From positions 30,685,192-30,749,191 of the forward strand of contig OX442415.1 of NCBI GenBank assembly GCA_949361645.1: 64,000 nucleotides of DNA, in the 5' to 3' direction. Under the pieces are notes generated by a model, which was given only the letters and a program-made list of their open reading frames with translations, was not told the origin of the DNA and ran no database searches. This DNA is from Spongilla lacustris. Taxonomy: Eukaryota > Porifera > Demospongiae > Spongillida > Spongillidae. This document shows positions 10,418 through 21,301 of this stretch, piece after piece. Position 1 is the first letter of the stretch. Every line of letters starts with the position of its first letter. Both the position numbers and the translations under genes were made by a program.

Positions 10418-11624
10418 CATAGATTATTTAGACAGGGATTGGAAACGGGTCACGTGAGCCATACATTTTACGATAGAAGGCTATGCGCCGTCAATATTAT
10501 AATGGTAGCACCTTTTGAGTTTGGCGGGAAGATGTGTTATAGCTGGTTTTGGTGAAATCCGTATCGTGTAGAGCCACGAATGTATTCCACCCAAAGTAAG
10601 GTTTGTCCAGAAACGTTTTTGAAGTTCTAGTGAACAAATCTTCGGGAATTTTTAATAAAAACTGAATAATGAAGCTTTGTGACTCTGCCTGGGCGTGCAA
10701 AAACTGTTTTGAGCTTGATTTTTTTTTTTTAATAAGTTCTTCGTAGCAATCTGGACAAAACTGGATAGGTTTTGTCCTTTTCCCTAGCTTTGAAAACACG
10801 TAGTGGCACGAAACATCGTTTTAGACATACTGTCAGTCCTGGGCGTATAGCTACTTTTGTAAATAGAGTTAACGGGGTTTGAAGGTTTTATCCTCTAGTG
10901 CACTCATTTTGCGATAGAACTGGGCTATGGACTAAGCCAAGGAGTGTTGGTGTGAGGTTATAAAAAGTTTGTTATACATCGACTATCGCGTCAATCATTA
11001 TAGGGACACGGCACCAATAGACTAGGCCCTACTGGCAGTTCTGGGCGTATAGCTACTTTTGTAAATAATATTAACGAGGTTTGAAGGTTTCATCCTCTAG
11101 TACACTCGTTTTGCGATAGAACTGGGCTATGGACTATGCCAGGGAGTGTTGGTATGAGGTTATAAAAGTTTGGCTATACATCGCTATCGCGTCAATCATA
11201 GGGACACGCACGGCTGGGCGTATAGCTACTTTTGTAAATAGTATTAACGGGTTTGAAGCTTTCATCCTCTAGTACACTCATTTTGCGATAGAACTGGGCT
11301 ATGGGCTAAGCCAGGGAGTGTTGGTATAAGGGTATAAAAAGTTGGCTTTACATCGACTATACTGATGTCGCGTCAATCATTAGGGACACGGCACGAATAG
11401 GGAGACTACAGTACTGTCAGTTCTGGGCCTATATGATGGCTACTTTTGTATATAGTATTAGCGTGGTTTGAAGGTTTCATCCTCTGCTGCTACTCATTTT
11501 GCAGATGAATAGCTATAGACATGAGACAACTGCTACCATAACCTATCTCCCGCTATAACACAGATGGAGCTGTTAATTGGCGTGCACGTGACCCCGTTTC
11601 CAATCCCTGTCTAAATAATCTATG
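10418..11624. mobile_element. Inner TIR element (~1.2 kb) with ~38-bp inverted ends
   Basis: The left end (10418-10455) runs CATAGATTATTTAGACAGGG then ATTGGAAACGGGTCACGTG. The right end (11586-11624) is its reverse complement with one extra G. The interior holds the ~200-bp tandem repeat listed next and no open frame with transposase features. It is a non-autonomous DNA transposon nested inside the outer element. Confidence 0.7.
10830..11510 (+). repeat. ~200-bp tandem repeat, about 3.4 copies, inside the inner TIR element
   Basis: Copies begin near 10830, 11030, 11207 and 11414, each with CTGGGC(G/C)TATA, GCTACTTTTGTA, TTTGAAGGTTT and ATAGAACTGGGCTATGG in order. The last copy is partial. 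Tandem arrays inside MITEs can seed satellites. Confidence 0.8.
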
Positions 11625-12339
11625 GTTACGGGTAGCTACTGGTCCAGTTTTTCTTCTAAACAATGTGAAAAGGAAAGAGTGATCACAACTCCCCACCCCA
11701 CCCCCCACCATAATGCAGCTAAACAAAAACGATAATCAATAGCCTTCAGAGTACAAATCCCTCGTACTATTATGGCATTAGTAAAATGGATCACCCGTTT
11801 AGAATTTTTTTCACGACCAAACCCAGAGCTTGGTTACGGGCGAATGGTACCTACCGTACGTAGAATTGGTGTAGCTATCTGGAAAAAAAAAAAGTTGGAA
11901 TCGACATAAAAGCTTAACCAGGGTAGTTTTATCGGTTAGTTCATGGCGATGTCAAAAACTTAAAATGTGGAGTTAGTCCAAGACCCTCCAACCTAAACGC
12001 TTTAAACACACCTCACCGTACGTAAAATTTTGTGCTGCATCTGGCCATGCTATTTCTTTATAAAGAAAAAGAAGTTTAGGGGGAGTTGTATCGGTTAGTT
12101 GTTAAAAATATGGCATGCCCTCAAAATTCTGTATTTTGGGTTCTAAAAGGGCTATAAACATGGCGATAAGTTTGCCCGAATGTACGCATTTTGCGCTGTC
12201 GTATTCTTCTATCAGATTGTACAAAGCACTCAACTTACTTTCTTCTCAAGAGGGGCGAGGCGTCACTTCATCGAATTAGCGCTTTGCAATGTACAGGGCT
12301 CTATGGCTCACGTGCTCCGTTTCCAATCCTTCTACTCTA

Positions 12340-12782
12340 TGATAGTTGCGATTGGGCCTCTAACGATGGATTACATCACCGCTACGCAGAAAGATGTAAT
12401 CCGCCCGCAGCGATTAGAGGGTCTGGGGACGACACTAGGTTATTCGTGAGTCCAAAGCCTTCACACCAAACCAGCTATTTATCAAATCCTTTTTTTTTTT
12501 TTGGTTATTGATGGCATGCAGAATATTGTGTATCAAGCAAGTACTGTCAAACGTACGTATGTATAGCACCGCAGTGCCTGGGGGGGGGGGGGGGGGGGGG
12601 GGGAGAGGAACGGTAGTATTAGTCCAAATATGCTAGTTTATGGCAAAGTGTCTCTGTTCCTAAAACAAACGCGTTTGTTGGGCCTTGCCACAATTAACTT
12701 TGGACTGTTGTTCATATCAGAGATAGTATATATATCTCTGTTCATACTATCCCACCATTATTAAAAACTGCACATCATCTCG
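12340..12782. other. No gene; poly(G) run at 12580-12603
   Basis: Contains G24 at 12580-12603 and TATA-rich sequence up to the assembly gap. Nothing coding is supported. Confidence 0.5.
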
Positions 12783-12982
12783 NNNNNNNNNNNNNNNNNN
12801 NNNNNNNNNNNNNNNNNNNNNNNNNNNNNNNNNNNNNNNNNNNNNNNNNNNNNNNNNNNNNNNNNNNNNNNNNNNNNNNNNNNNNNNNNNNNNNNNNNNN
12901 NNNNNNNNNNNNNNNNNNNNNNNNNNNNNNNNNNNNNNNNNNNNNNNNNNNNNNNNNNNNNNNNNNNNNNNNNNNNNNNNNN
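12783..12982. other. Assembly gap (200 N)
   Basis: Exactly 200 unknown bases, so probably a placeholder rather than a measured gap. It sits at the left edge of the large repeat mosaic, a likely cause of the break. Confidence 0.99.
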
Positions 12983-13055
12983 TGTAGGCCTTTTGGGCGA
13001 GATAGCACCTACTCCTCCCCATCCCTCCATCCCGACATTCTTCCTCACTACCAAG
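12983..13055 (-). repeat. Partial repeat block Y, inverted
   Basis: Starts TGTAGGCCTTTTGGGCGAGA and matches, in reverse complement, the segment at 13800-13875 (block Y). Truncated by the gap. Confidence 0.6.
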
Positions 13056-13800
13056 AAGCCATGCCACGTTTGAATAGCCTCAATGGAATAAGATGTCCCC
13101 ATGTTTTTGACCCCAATAATTAATGTCATTAATTCCTGACCCCTCCCCCCTTCATGTTATGGACTTGTCACACTCATAACCACACCCCCCCTGCAATGTT
13201 ATAAAATTGATTATCTTCAATGCCTCTATAACGGCTAATGTGTAAACCTATCTAAAGGACAAACATGGTCACCTTGGGGCCCTAAAACAAATGACCATTG
13301 TGGACAGGAGGCTGCCTAGCTCAGCACAGCACTGCCCTACTCAGCTATGTGGCAGGTATGCAGATGACCATCAATACTGTATAATTCTTTATATCTCCTG
13401 CCCGCAATCCCACATAACTAGACCCATCACCCACAGAATTCTGTTTTCTGTATCTGTCCATCATCTCAGCACCACACAAATAACTACACATAACAGCAGT
13501 AATATGGATGTTTTGTAAGAGGTCTCCTCTCTCCAGCCATCTATCCCCTCCCTCCCTTCCCCACATATTGTTGTGCTTCAACTATCTTGGAAGCATAAGA
13601 AAGTGATTAGTTATAACCAGTTATAACTGGTATAACCAGTCTAAAATCTTGCTTTATCACATACCAGTACACACTATTTATAAGGTCCAACTCATATCTA
13701 GAAGCCATACCATGTTCGAATAGCCTCAATGGAATACGATGTCCCCATGTTATTGATCCCATAATTAATGCCATTAATTTCTGAACCCTCCCCCTTCATG
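13055..13800 (+). repeat. Repeat block X, copy 1
   Basis: ~750-bp block. A ~115-bp segment (AGCCTCAATGGAAT...ATGTCCCCATG...) occurs at both ends as a direct repeat around a ~600-bp interior. The interior holds a 75-98-codon frame (MTIVDRRLPSSAQHC...) that recurs in the other copies, and a palindromic patch ATAACCAGTTATAACTGGT. The LTR-like direct-repeat layout could mean a short terminal-repeat retrotransposon (TRIM), but no primer-binding site or polypurine tract was identified. Other copies: 15210-15880 (minus), 16805-17640, 19165-19770 (partial) and 19680-20440. Confidence 0.75.
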
Positions 13801-14247
13801 TGAGAGATGTGAAGAATGTTGGAACGAAGGGATGGGGAGGAGGCGGGTGCTATCTCGCCCACAAGCCTACAAGTGTGTGTGCTCTTGACGTTATCAACAG
13901 CTAGTTGGAGAGGGAGGGGCGAGTTGTGTCTGTGTCTGCCAGCTGCCATCTTGTTTCCTGTGTGGAACAGAAAAAAGGACTCTTTATGAGTGACTGTTCC
14001 TCAGGAAGTCATTGCCCAACCAGGTGGCCAGCTTCCATGGAGATCCAAGAGCCTCCCACTGAGGGTGATAGTTCAGGCCAGCCTCCATGTCTCCATCGCT
14101 GGATCTCCACACGGGCACTATGTCATGTTCCCTCACACCTGTGGCCAAGGTGTGAGCTTTGTGCATCACCATGGCAACCCTAGAGGATATTCCATACAAG
14201 CCATAACTACAAGGAAGAAGGAAATAGCTAGTAAGGAAAGAAGCGAT
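13800..14247 (+). repeat. Repeat block Y, copy 1
   Basis: ~450-bp non-coding block running from GAGATGTGAAGAATGTTGGA to AAGGAAAGAAGCGATGACAT, immediately 5' of minisatellite array A. It recurs at 15890-16370 in the same position relative to array B, and inverted (partial) at 19005-19165 beside array C. X, Y and the minisatellite have therefore moved or been copied as a cassette. Confidence 0.75.
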
Positions 14248-15140
14248 GACATCATGGGGGTGAAGGGCAGGATGACCATCATGTAGGTGAAGGGCAGGAT
14301 GACCATCATGTGGGGTGAAGGGCAGGATGACCATCATGTGGGTGAAGGGGTAGGATGACCATCATGTGGGTGAAGGGCAGGATGACCATCATGAGGATGA
14401 AGGGCAGGATGACCATCATGGGGGTGAAGGGCAGGATGACCATCATGTAGGTGAAGGGCAGGATGACCATCATGTAGGTGAAGGGCAGGATGACCATCAT
14501 GTGGGTGAAGGGCAGGATGACCATCATGTAGGTGAAGGGCAGGATGACCATCATGTGGGTGAAGGGCAGGATGACCATCATGGGGTGAAGGGAAGGATGA
14601 TCATCATGGGGGTGAAGGGCAGGATGACCATCATGTGGGTGAAGGGCAGGATGACCATCATGAGGATGAAAGGCAGGATGACCATCATGTGGGTGAAGGG
14701 CAGGATGACCATCATGTGGGTGAAGGGCAGGATGACCATCATGGGGTGAAGGGAAGGATGACCATCATGGGGTGTGAAGGGCAGGATGACCATCATGTGG
14801 GTGAAGGGAAGGATGACCATCATGTAGGTGAAGGGCAGGATGACCATCATGTGGGTGAAGGGCAGGATGACCATCATGTAGGTGAAGGGCAGGATGACCA
14901 TCATGTGGGTGAAGGGCAGGATGACCATCATGGGGTGAAGGGAAGGATGACCATCATGGGGGTGAAGGGCAGGATGACCATCATGTGGGTGAAGGGCAGG
15001 ATGACCATCATGAGGATGAAAGGCAGGATGACCATCATGTGGGTGAAGGGCAGGATGACCATCATGTGGGTGAAGGGCAGGATGACCATCATGTGGGTGA
15101 AGGGTAGGATGACCTGTGGGTGAATGGCAGGATGACCTTA
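14247..15140 (+). repeat. 27-bp minisatellite, array A (~32 units)
   Basis: Unit ATGACCATCATGTGGGTGAA then GGGCAGG (27 bp), with a variable triplet (GTG/GGG/TAG/GAG) after CAT. A 351-bp (13-unit) higher-order repeat is visible: the variant string at 14579-14680 recurs at 14929-15030. All frames stay open because 27 is divisible by three, which produces spurious HHVGEGQDD, MTIMWVKGR and MMVILPFTH repeat proteins. Non-coding in my judgement. Confidence 0.95.
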
Positions 15141-15209
15141 GTTATGTGATAGGCCTAGTTATGTGGGGTGATGTGACAGGCGATAGAGGAAGGGCTATGA
15201 TGATTAGTG

Positions 15210-15880
15210 ATGATTATTAATGGTGGTGAGTCCATAACATGAAGGGGGGCGTGGTCAGAAATTAATGGCATTAATTATGGGATCAATAACATGGGGACAT
15301 CGTATTCCATTGAGGCTATTCAAACATGGTATGGCTTCTAGATATGAGTTGGACCTTATAAATAGTGTGTACTGGTATGTGATAATAGACTGGTTATACC
15401 AGTTATAACTGGTTATAACTAATCACTTTCTTATGCTTCCAAGATAGTTGAAGCACAACAATATGTGGGGAAGGGAGGGAGGGGATAGATGGCTGGAGAG
15501 AGGAGACCTCTTACAAAACATTCCTATCACTGCTTGTGTGTGAAGTTATTTGTGTGGTGCTGAGATGATGGACAGATACAGAAAACAGAAATATATGGGT
15601 GATGGGTCTAGTTATGTGGGATTGCGGGCAGGAGATATAAAGAATTATACAGTATTGATGGTCATCTGCATACCTGCCACATAGCTGAGTAGGGCAGTGC
15701 TGTGCTGAGCTAGGCAGCCTCCTGTCCACAATGGTCATTTGTTTTAGGGCCCCGAATTTGTCCTAAGACAGGTTTACACATTAGCGGTTATTGGTCATGA
15801 ATTAATGACATTAATTATTGGATCAATAACATGGGGACATCTTATTCCATTGAGGCTATTCAAACATGGCATGGCTTCTA
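15210..15880 (-). repeat. Repeat block X, copy 2 (inverted)
   Basis: Reverse complement of block X copy 1. With that copy it makes a ~2.6-kb inverted arrangement (13055-15880) around block Y and array A. Confidence 0.75.
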
Positions 15881-15889
15881 GATATTAAA

Positions 15890-16370
15890 GTGAGGGGAGA
15901 GATGTGAAGAATGTTGGAACGAAGGGATGGGGAGGAGGAGGTGCTATATCATCCACAAGCCTACAAGTGTGTGTGCTCTTGATGTTATCAATGGCTAGTT
16001 GGGGGAAGGGGAGGGGCTAGTTGGGGAGAGGGAGGGGTGAGTTGTGTCTAGTGTCTGCCAGCTGCAATCTTGTTTCCTGTGTGGAATAGAGACAGGTCTC
16101 TTTGTGAGTGACCGTTCCTTGTACCTCATGGAGGTCATTGCCCAACCAGGTGGCCAGCTTCCATGGAGATCCAAGAGCCTTCCACTGAAGGTGATTGTTG
16201 AGGCCAGCCTCCATGCCTCCATCACTGGATCTCCACATGGCACTATGTCATGTTCCCTCACACCTGTGGCCAAGGTGTAAGATTTGTGCATCTCCATGGC
16301 AACCCTAGAGGATATTCCATACAAGCCAAAAACTACAAGGAAGAAGGAAATAGCTAGTAAGGAAAGAAGT
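15890..16370 (+). repeat. Repeat block Y, copy 2
   Basis: Matches 13800-14247 with scattered substitutions and small indels, and again directly precedes a minisatellite array (B). Confidence 0.75.
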
Positions 16371-16705
16371 GATGACATCATGGGGGTGAAGGGCAGGATG
16401 ACCATCATGTGGGTGAAGGGCAGGATGACCATCATGTGGGGTGAAGGGTAGGATGAACATCGTGTGGGTGAAGGGCTGGATGACCATCATGTGGGTGAAG
16501 GGAAGGATGACCATCATGTGGGTGAAGGGCAGGATGACCATCATGGGGGTGAAGGGTAGGATGACCATCATGTGGGTGAAGGGCAGGATGACCATCATGG
16601 GGGTGAAGGGTAGGATGACCATCATGTGGGTGAAGGGCTGGATGACTATCATGGGGGTGAAGGGCAGGATGACCATCATGTGGGTGAAAGGCAGGATGAC
16701 CTTAG
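16370..16705 (+). repeat. 27-bp minisatellite, array B (~12 units)
   Basis: Same unit and orientation as array A, with fewer copies and more substitutions (e.g. GGGTAGG, GGGCTGG). Confidence 0.95.
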
Positions 16706-16804
16706 TTATGTGTAGTGGTGATAGGCCTAGTTATGTCTGGTGATGTGACTGGCGATAGAGGGGGGAGGGCTATGATGATTAGTGATGATTATTAATAGTG
16801 GTGA

Positions 16805-17640
16805 GTCCATAACCCCTCACTTTAATATCTAGAAGCCATGCCATGTTTGAATAGCCTCAATGGGATTAGATGTCCCCATGTTATTGATCCAATATTAATG
16901 TCATTAATTCCTGACCCCTCCCCCTTCATGTTATGGACTTGTCACTAAGGCCTATCACCACCACACTCATAACCACACCCCCCCTGCAATGTTATAAAAT
17001 TGATTATCTTCAATGCCTCTATAACGGCTAATGTGTAAACCTATCTAAAGGACAAACATGGTCACCTTGGGGCCCTAAAACAAATGACCATTGTGGACAG
17101 GAGGCTGCCTAGCTCAGCACAGCACTGCCCTACTCAGCTATGTGGCAGGTATGCAGATGACCATCAATACTGTATAATTCTTTATATCTCCTGCCCGCAA
17201 TCCCACATAACTAGACCCATCACCCACAGAATTCTGTTTTCTGTATCTGTCCATCATCTCAGCACCACACAAATAACTACACACAAAGGATGTTTTGTAA
17301 GAGGTCTCCTCTCTCCAGCCATCTATCCCTTCCCTCCCTTCCCCACATATTGTTGTGCTTCAACTATCTTGGAAGCATAAGAAAGTGATTAGTTATAACC
17401 AGTTATAACTGGTATAACCAGTCTAAAATCTTGCTTTATCACATACCAGTACACACTATTTATAAGGTCCAACTCATATCTAGAAGCCATACCATGTTCG
17501 AATAGCCTCAATGGAATACGATGTCCCCATGTTATTGATCCCATAATTAATGCCATTAATTTCTGACCCCTCCCCCTTCATGTTATGGACTCACCATCAT
17601 TAATAATCATCACTAATCATCATAGCCCTCCCTCTATCAC
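16805..17640 (+). repeat. Repeat block X, copy 3
   Basis: Near-identical to copy 1 through the MTIVDRRL frame (17084 onward) and both flanking ~115-bp direct repeats. It differs by a small deletion near 17285 that changes the frame's end. Confidence 0.75.
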
Positions 17641-17680
17641 TTGCCCACATAACTAGGCCTATCACCACTACACATAACTA

Positions 17681-19010
17681 AGGTCATCCTGCCATTCACC
17701 CACATGATGGTCATCCTGCCCTTCACCCCCATGATGGTCATCCTGCCCTTCACCCACATGATGGTCATCCTGCCCTTCACCCCCATGATGGTCATCCTGC
17801 CCTTCACCCACATGATGGTCATCCTGCCCTTCACCCACATGATGGTCATCCTGCCCTTCACCCACATGATGGTCATCCTGCCCTTCACCCCCATGATGGT
17901 CATCCTGCCCTTCACTCACATGATGGTCATCCTGCCCTTCACCCCCATGATGGTCATCCTGCCCTTCACCCACATGATGGTCATCCTTCACCTACATGAT
18001 GGTCATCCTTCCCTTCACCCACATGATGGTCATCCTACCCTTCACCCACATGATGGTCATCCTGCCCTTCACCCACATGATGGTCATCCTACCCTTCACC
18101 CACAGGTCATCCTACCCTTCACCCCCATGATGGTCATCCTGCCCTTCACCCACATGATGGTCATCCTACCCTTCACCCACATGATGGTCATCCTACCCTT
18201 CACCCACAGGTCATCCTACCCTTCACCCCCATGATGGTCATCCTGCCCTTCACCCACATGATGGTCATCCTTCCCTTCACCCACATGATGGTCATCCTAC
18301 CCTTCACCCACAGGTCATCCTACCCTTCACCCCCATGATGGTCATCCAGCCCTTCACCCACATGATGGTCATTCACCCACATGATGGTCATCCTGCCCTT
18401 CACCCACATGATGGTCATCCTGCCCTTCACCCACATGATGGTCATCCTGCCCTTCACCCCCATGATGGTCATCCAGCCCTTCACCCACATGATGGTCATC
18501 CTGCCCTTCACCCACATGATGGTCATCCTACCCTTCACCCCCATGATGGTCATCCTGCCCTTCACCCACATGATGGTCATCCTTCCCTTCACACACATGA
18601 TGGTCATCCTTCCCTTCACACACATGATGGTCATCCTGCCCTTCACCCCCATTATGGTCATCCTTCACTCACATGATGGTCATCCTGCCCTTCACCCACA
18701 TGATGGTCATCCTTCACCCACATGATGGTCATCCTTCACTCACATGATGGTCATCCTGCCCTTCACCCACATGATGGTCATCCTGCCCTTCACCTACATG
18801 GTGGTCATCCTGCCCTTCACCCACATGATGGTCATCCTGCCCTTCACCTACATGGTGGTCATCCTGCCCTTCACCCACATGATGGTCATCCTGCCCTTCA
18901 CCCACATGATGGTCATCCTTCACCCACATGATGGTCATCCTTCACCCACATGATGGTCATCCTGCCCTTCACCCACATGATGGTCATCCTGCCCTTCACC
19001 CTCCCCAACT
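17681..19010 (-). repeat. 27-bp minisatellite, array C (~48 units, inverted)
   Basis: The same 27-bp unit on the opposite strand from arrays A and B. It contains shortened units lacking GGGCAGG and some 15-18-bp deletions, so phase breaks are commoner than in array A. It is bounded on the right by inverted block Y (19005-19165). Confidence 0.95.
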
Positions 19011-19165
19011 AGCCCCTCCCCCTCCCCAACTAGCCACTCCCCCTCCCCATGATGACTAGCTGTTGATAACGTCAAGAGCACACACACTTGTAGGCTTGTG
19101 AGCGAGACAGTTCCCCCCTCCTCCCCATCCCTTCATCCCTACAATCTTCACATCTCTCCCCTCAC
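19005..19165 (-). repeat. Repeat block Y, partial, inverted
   Basis: Reverse complement of the 5' part of block Y (TTGATAACGTCAAGAGCACA...). It joins array C to the next block X. Confidence 0.65.
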
Positions 19166-20440
19166 TTTAATATCAAGAAGCCATGCCATGTTTGAATAGC
19201 CTCAATGGAATAAGATGTCCCCATGTTATTGATCCAATAAGATTGTCATTAATTCCTGACCCTTCCCCTTCATGTTATGGACTTTTCGCATAGGTCTATC
19301 GCCACCACGCACATAACCACACCCCCTCCCTAGTGATGCAATAACTACTGCAATAATCAATTTGCTAACAGGTGGCTGCCTAACCCAGTAAGGCAGGGCC
19401 ACACTCAAGTTATGTGGCTGGTATGCAGATTAATGCTGTATTACTGTACCCACAATCCCCCAGATTTTCTACACATACACAAGCAGTGATAGGAATGTTT
19501 TGTAAGAGGTCTCCTCTCTCCAGCCATCTATCCCCTCCCTCCCTTCCCCACATATTCTTGGAAGCATTCAACTATCTTAGAAGCATAAGATTGATTGGTT
19601 ATAACCTGGTATAACCAGTCTATAATCTCGCTTTATCAACATACCAGTACACTCTATTTATAAGGTCCAACTCATCATATCAAGAAGCCATGCCATGTTT
19701 GAATAGCCTCAATGGAATAAGATGTCCCCATGTTATAGATCCAATAAGATTGTCTTTAATTCCTGACCCCTCCCCCTTTGTGCTATTGACTTGTCACTAA
19801 GGCCTATCACCACCACACTCATAACCACACCCCCCCTGCAATGTTATAAGTGACCCTATAACGGCTAATGTGGGAACCTATCCAAGGACAAACATGGTCA
19901 CCTTGGGGCCCTAAAACAAATGACCACTGTGGACAGGAGGCTGCCTAGCTCAGCACAGCACTGCCCTACTCAGCTATGTGGCAGATATGCAGATGACCAT
20001 CAATACTGTATAATTCTTTATATCTCCTGCCCGCAATCCCACATAACTAGACCCATCACCCACAGAATTCTGTTTTCTGTATCTGTCCATCATCTCAGCA
20101 CCACACAAATAACTACACACAAAGGATGTTTTGTAAGAGGTCTCCTCTCTCCAGCCATCTATCCCTTCCCTCCCTTCCCCACATATTGTTGTGCTTCAAC
20201 TATCTTGGAAGCATAGGAAAGTGATTAGTTATAACCAGTTATAACTGGTATAACCAGTCTAAAATCTTGCTTTATCACATACCAGTACACACTATTGATA
20301 AGGTCCAACTCATATCTAGAAGCCACACCATGTTTGAATAGCCTCAATGGAATAAGATGTCCCCATGTTATTGATCCCATAATTAATGTCATTAATTCCT
20401 GACCCCTCTCCCTTCATGTTATGGACTTGTAACGTAGGCC
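19165..20440 (+). repeat. Repeat block X, copies 4 (partial) and 5
   Basis: 19165-19770 is a shortened X with a large internal deletion. 19680-20440 is a full copy with the MTTVDRRL version of the repeated frame. The ~115-bp direct repeat at 19680-19790 is shared between them. Confidence 0.7.
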
Positions 20441-20460
20441 CATCACCACCACGCACATAA

Positions 20461-20632
20461 CCCCCCCCCCCCCCCCCCCCCCCTCAATGCTTTGGTGATG
20501 CAATGACTACTGCCTTAAGTCAACTCAATTTGCTAACAAGTGGCTGCCTAACTCAGTATGGCAGTGGTAGAACCAAGAATTAAAAAAAAAGTGAAATAAG
20601 CCCCCCCCCTCCCCCCCCCCCCCCCCCCCCCC
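20461..20632 (+). repeat. poly(C) runs (C23 and C9-T-C22)
   Basis: C23 at 20461-20483 and a C run broken by one T at 20601-20632. The second sits at the junction of an inverted duplication: 20640-20740 is the reverse complement of 19395-19475. Confidence 0.85.
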
Positions 20633-21276
20633 ACTACGTCGGGCAAAAATCTGGGGGATTGTGGGTAGAGGTAAAATCAATATATAATACAGCATATATT
20701 AATCTGCATACCTGCCACATGACTTGAGCGTGGCCCTCTGAAAATATGTACTGGGTCACACTGAATGTGAAAATAAATTTCAAAGAATTTTTAACTCCTC
20801 ACAACCTCCCTGTACATACCCCTTGAAGTTCTGGCATATATCAGTCGTGAATGAATAAAACAGAGGATGGCATGAGTAGAAACAAGGTCTAAATGCCTTG
20901 GAGGTGTAGGCTACTTTAAATCAGGTGATCTTACTCATGGTGTTTTGCCAAAAATTGACTGTTGCTTTTTGTGCATTAATACATGTACTTAGTTGAGCTA
21001 TTTGTGATATATTGGCAACATCTACTAGTGCAATGTACTCCTGCTTTTCAATGGCTCTATCTCTTGCCTGCTAGAACTGAATGCTGTAAGCTCCTAAATT
21101 TGGACAAGGCTGCATTTAACTTTGCCACTGATAGTCAATTATGCATTCTAGGTATGCTTTTGAAATGTGGATGGATATATAGAAGCCATGTATTGATACT
21201 CTTATAAACCAGTTTTTCACCTACAGTGTGACACAGTACATATTATCAGAGTGGTAGAAAAGGAAAATAGAAAAGA

Positions 21277-21301
21277 ACACACACACACACACACACACAC
21301 C
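21277..21301 (+). repeat. (AC)12 microsatellite
   Basis: Short AC repeat in AT-rich DNA. Confidence 0.9.

Larger units (their letters stand above)
10316..12339. mobile_element. Outer terminal-inverted-repeat element (~2.0 kb), nested
   Basis: TAGAGTAGAAGGATTGGAAA continuing to ACGGA at 10316-10339 is exactly repeated in reverse complement at 12316-12339 (24 bp). The right end also carries CACGTGAGCC next to the TIR, matching sequence beside the inner element's left end. Both elements therefore share the core GGATTGGAAACGG and belong to one family. No transposase frame was found. Confidence 0.55.

Noticed and set aside
12747..13129. Open frames crossing the assembly gap
   Set aside because: They consist mostly of unknown residues; no evidence can be drawn from N bases.
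14247..15140. CRISPR-like appearance of regular repeats
   Set aside because: There are no unique spacers: units abut directly and variation is point substitution. The genome is eukaryotic.
14247..19010. Repeat proteins such as MTIMWVKGR, MMVILPFTH and HHVGEGQDD units
   Set aside because: The 27-bp unit is a multiple of three and stop-free in several frames on both strands. No start context, no splice partner, and the orientation varies between arrays.
13291..20216. Frame MTIVDRRLPSSAQHC... seen in four places as a possible gene
   Set aside because: It follows block X copies exactly, changes its end with small indels, and has no domain or conserved stop. Better explained as repeat sequence.
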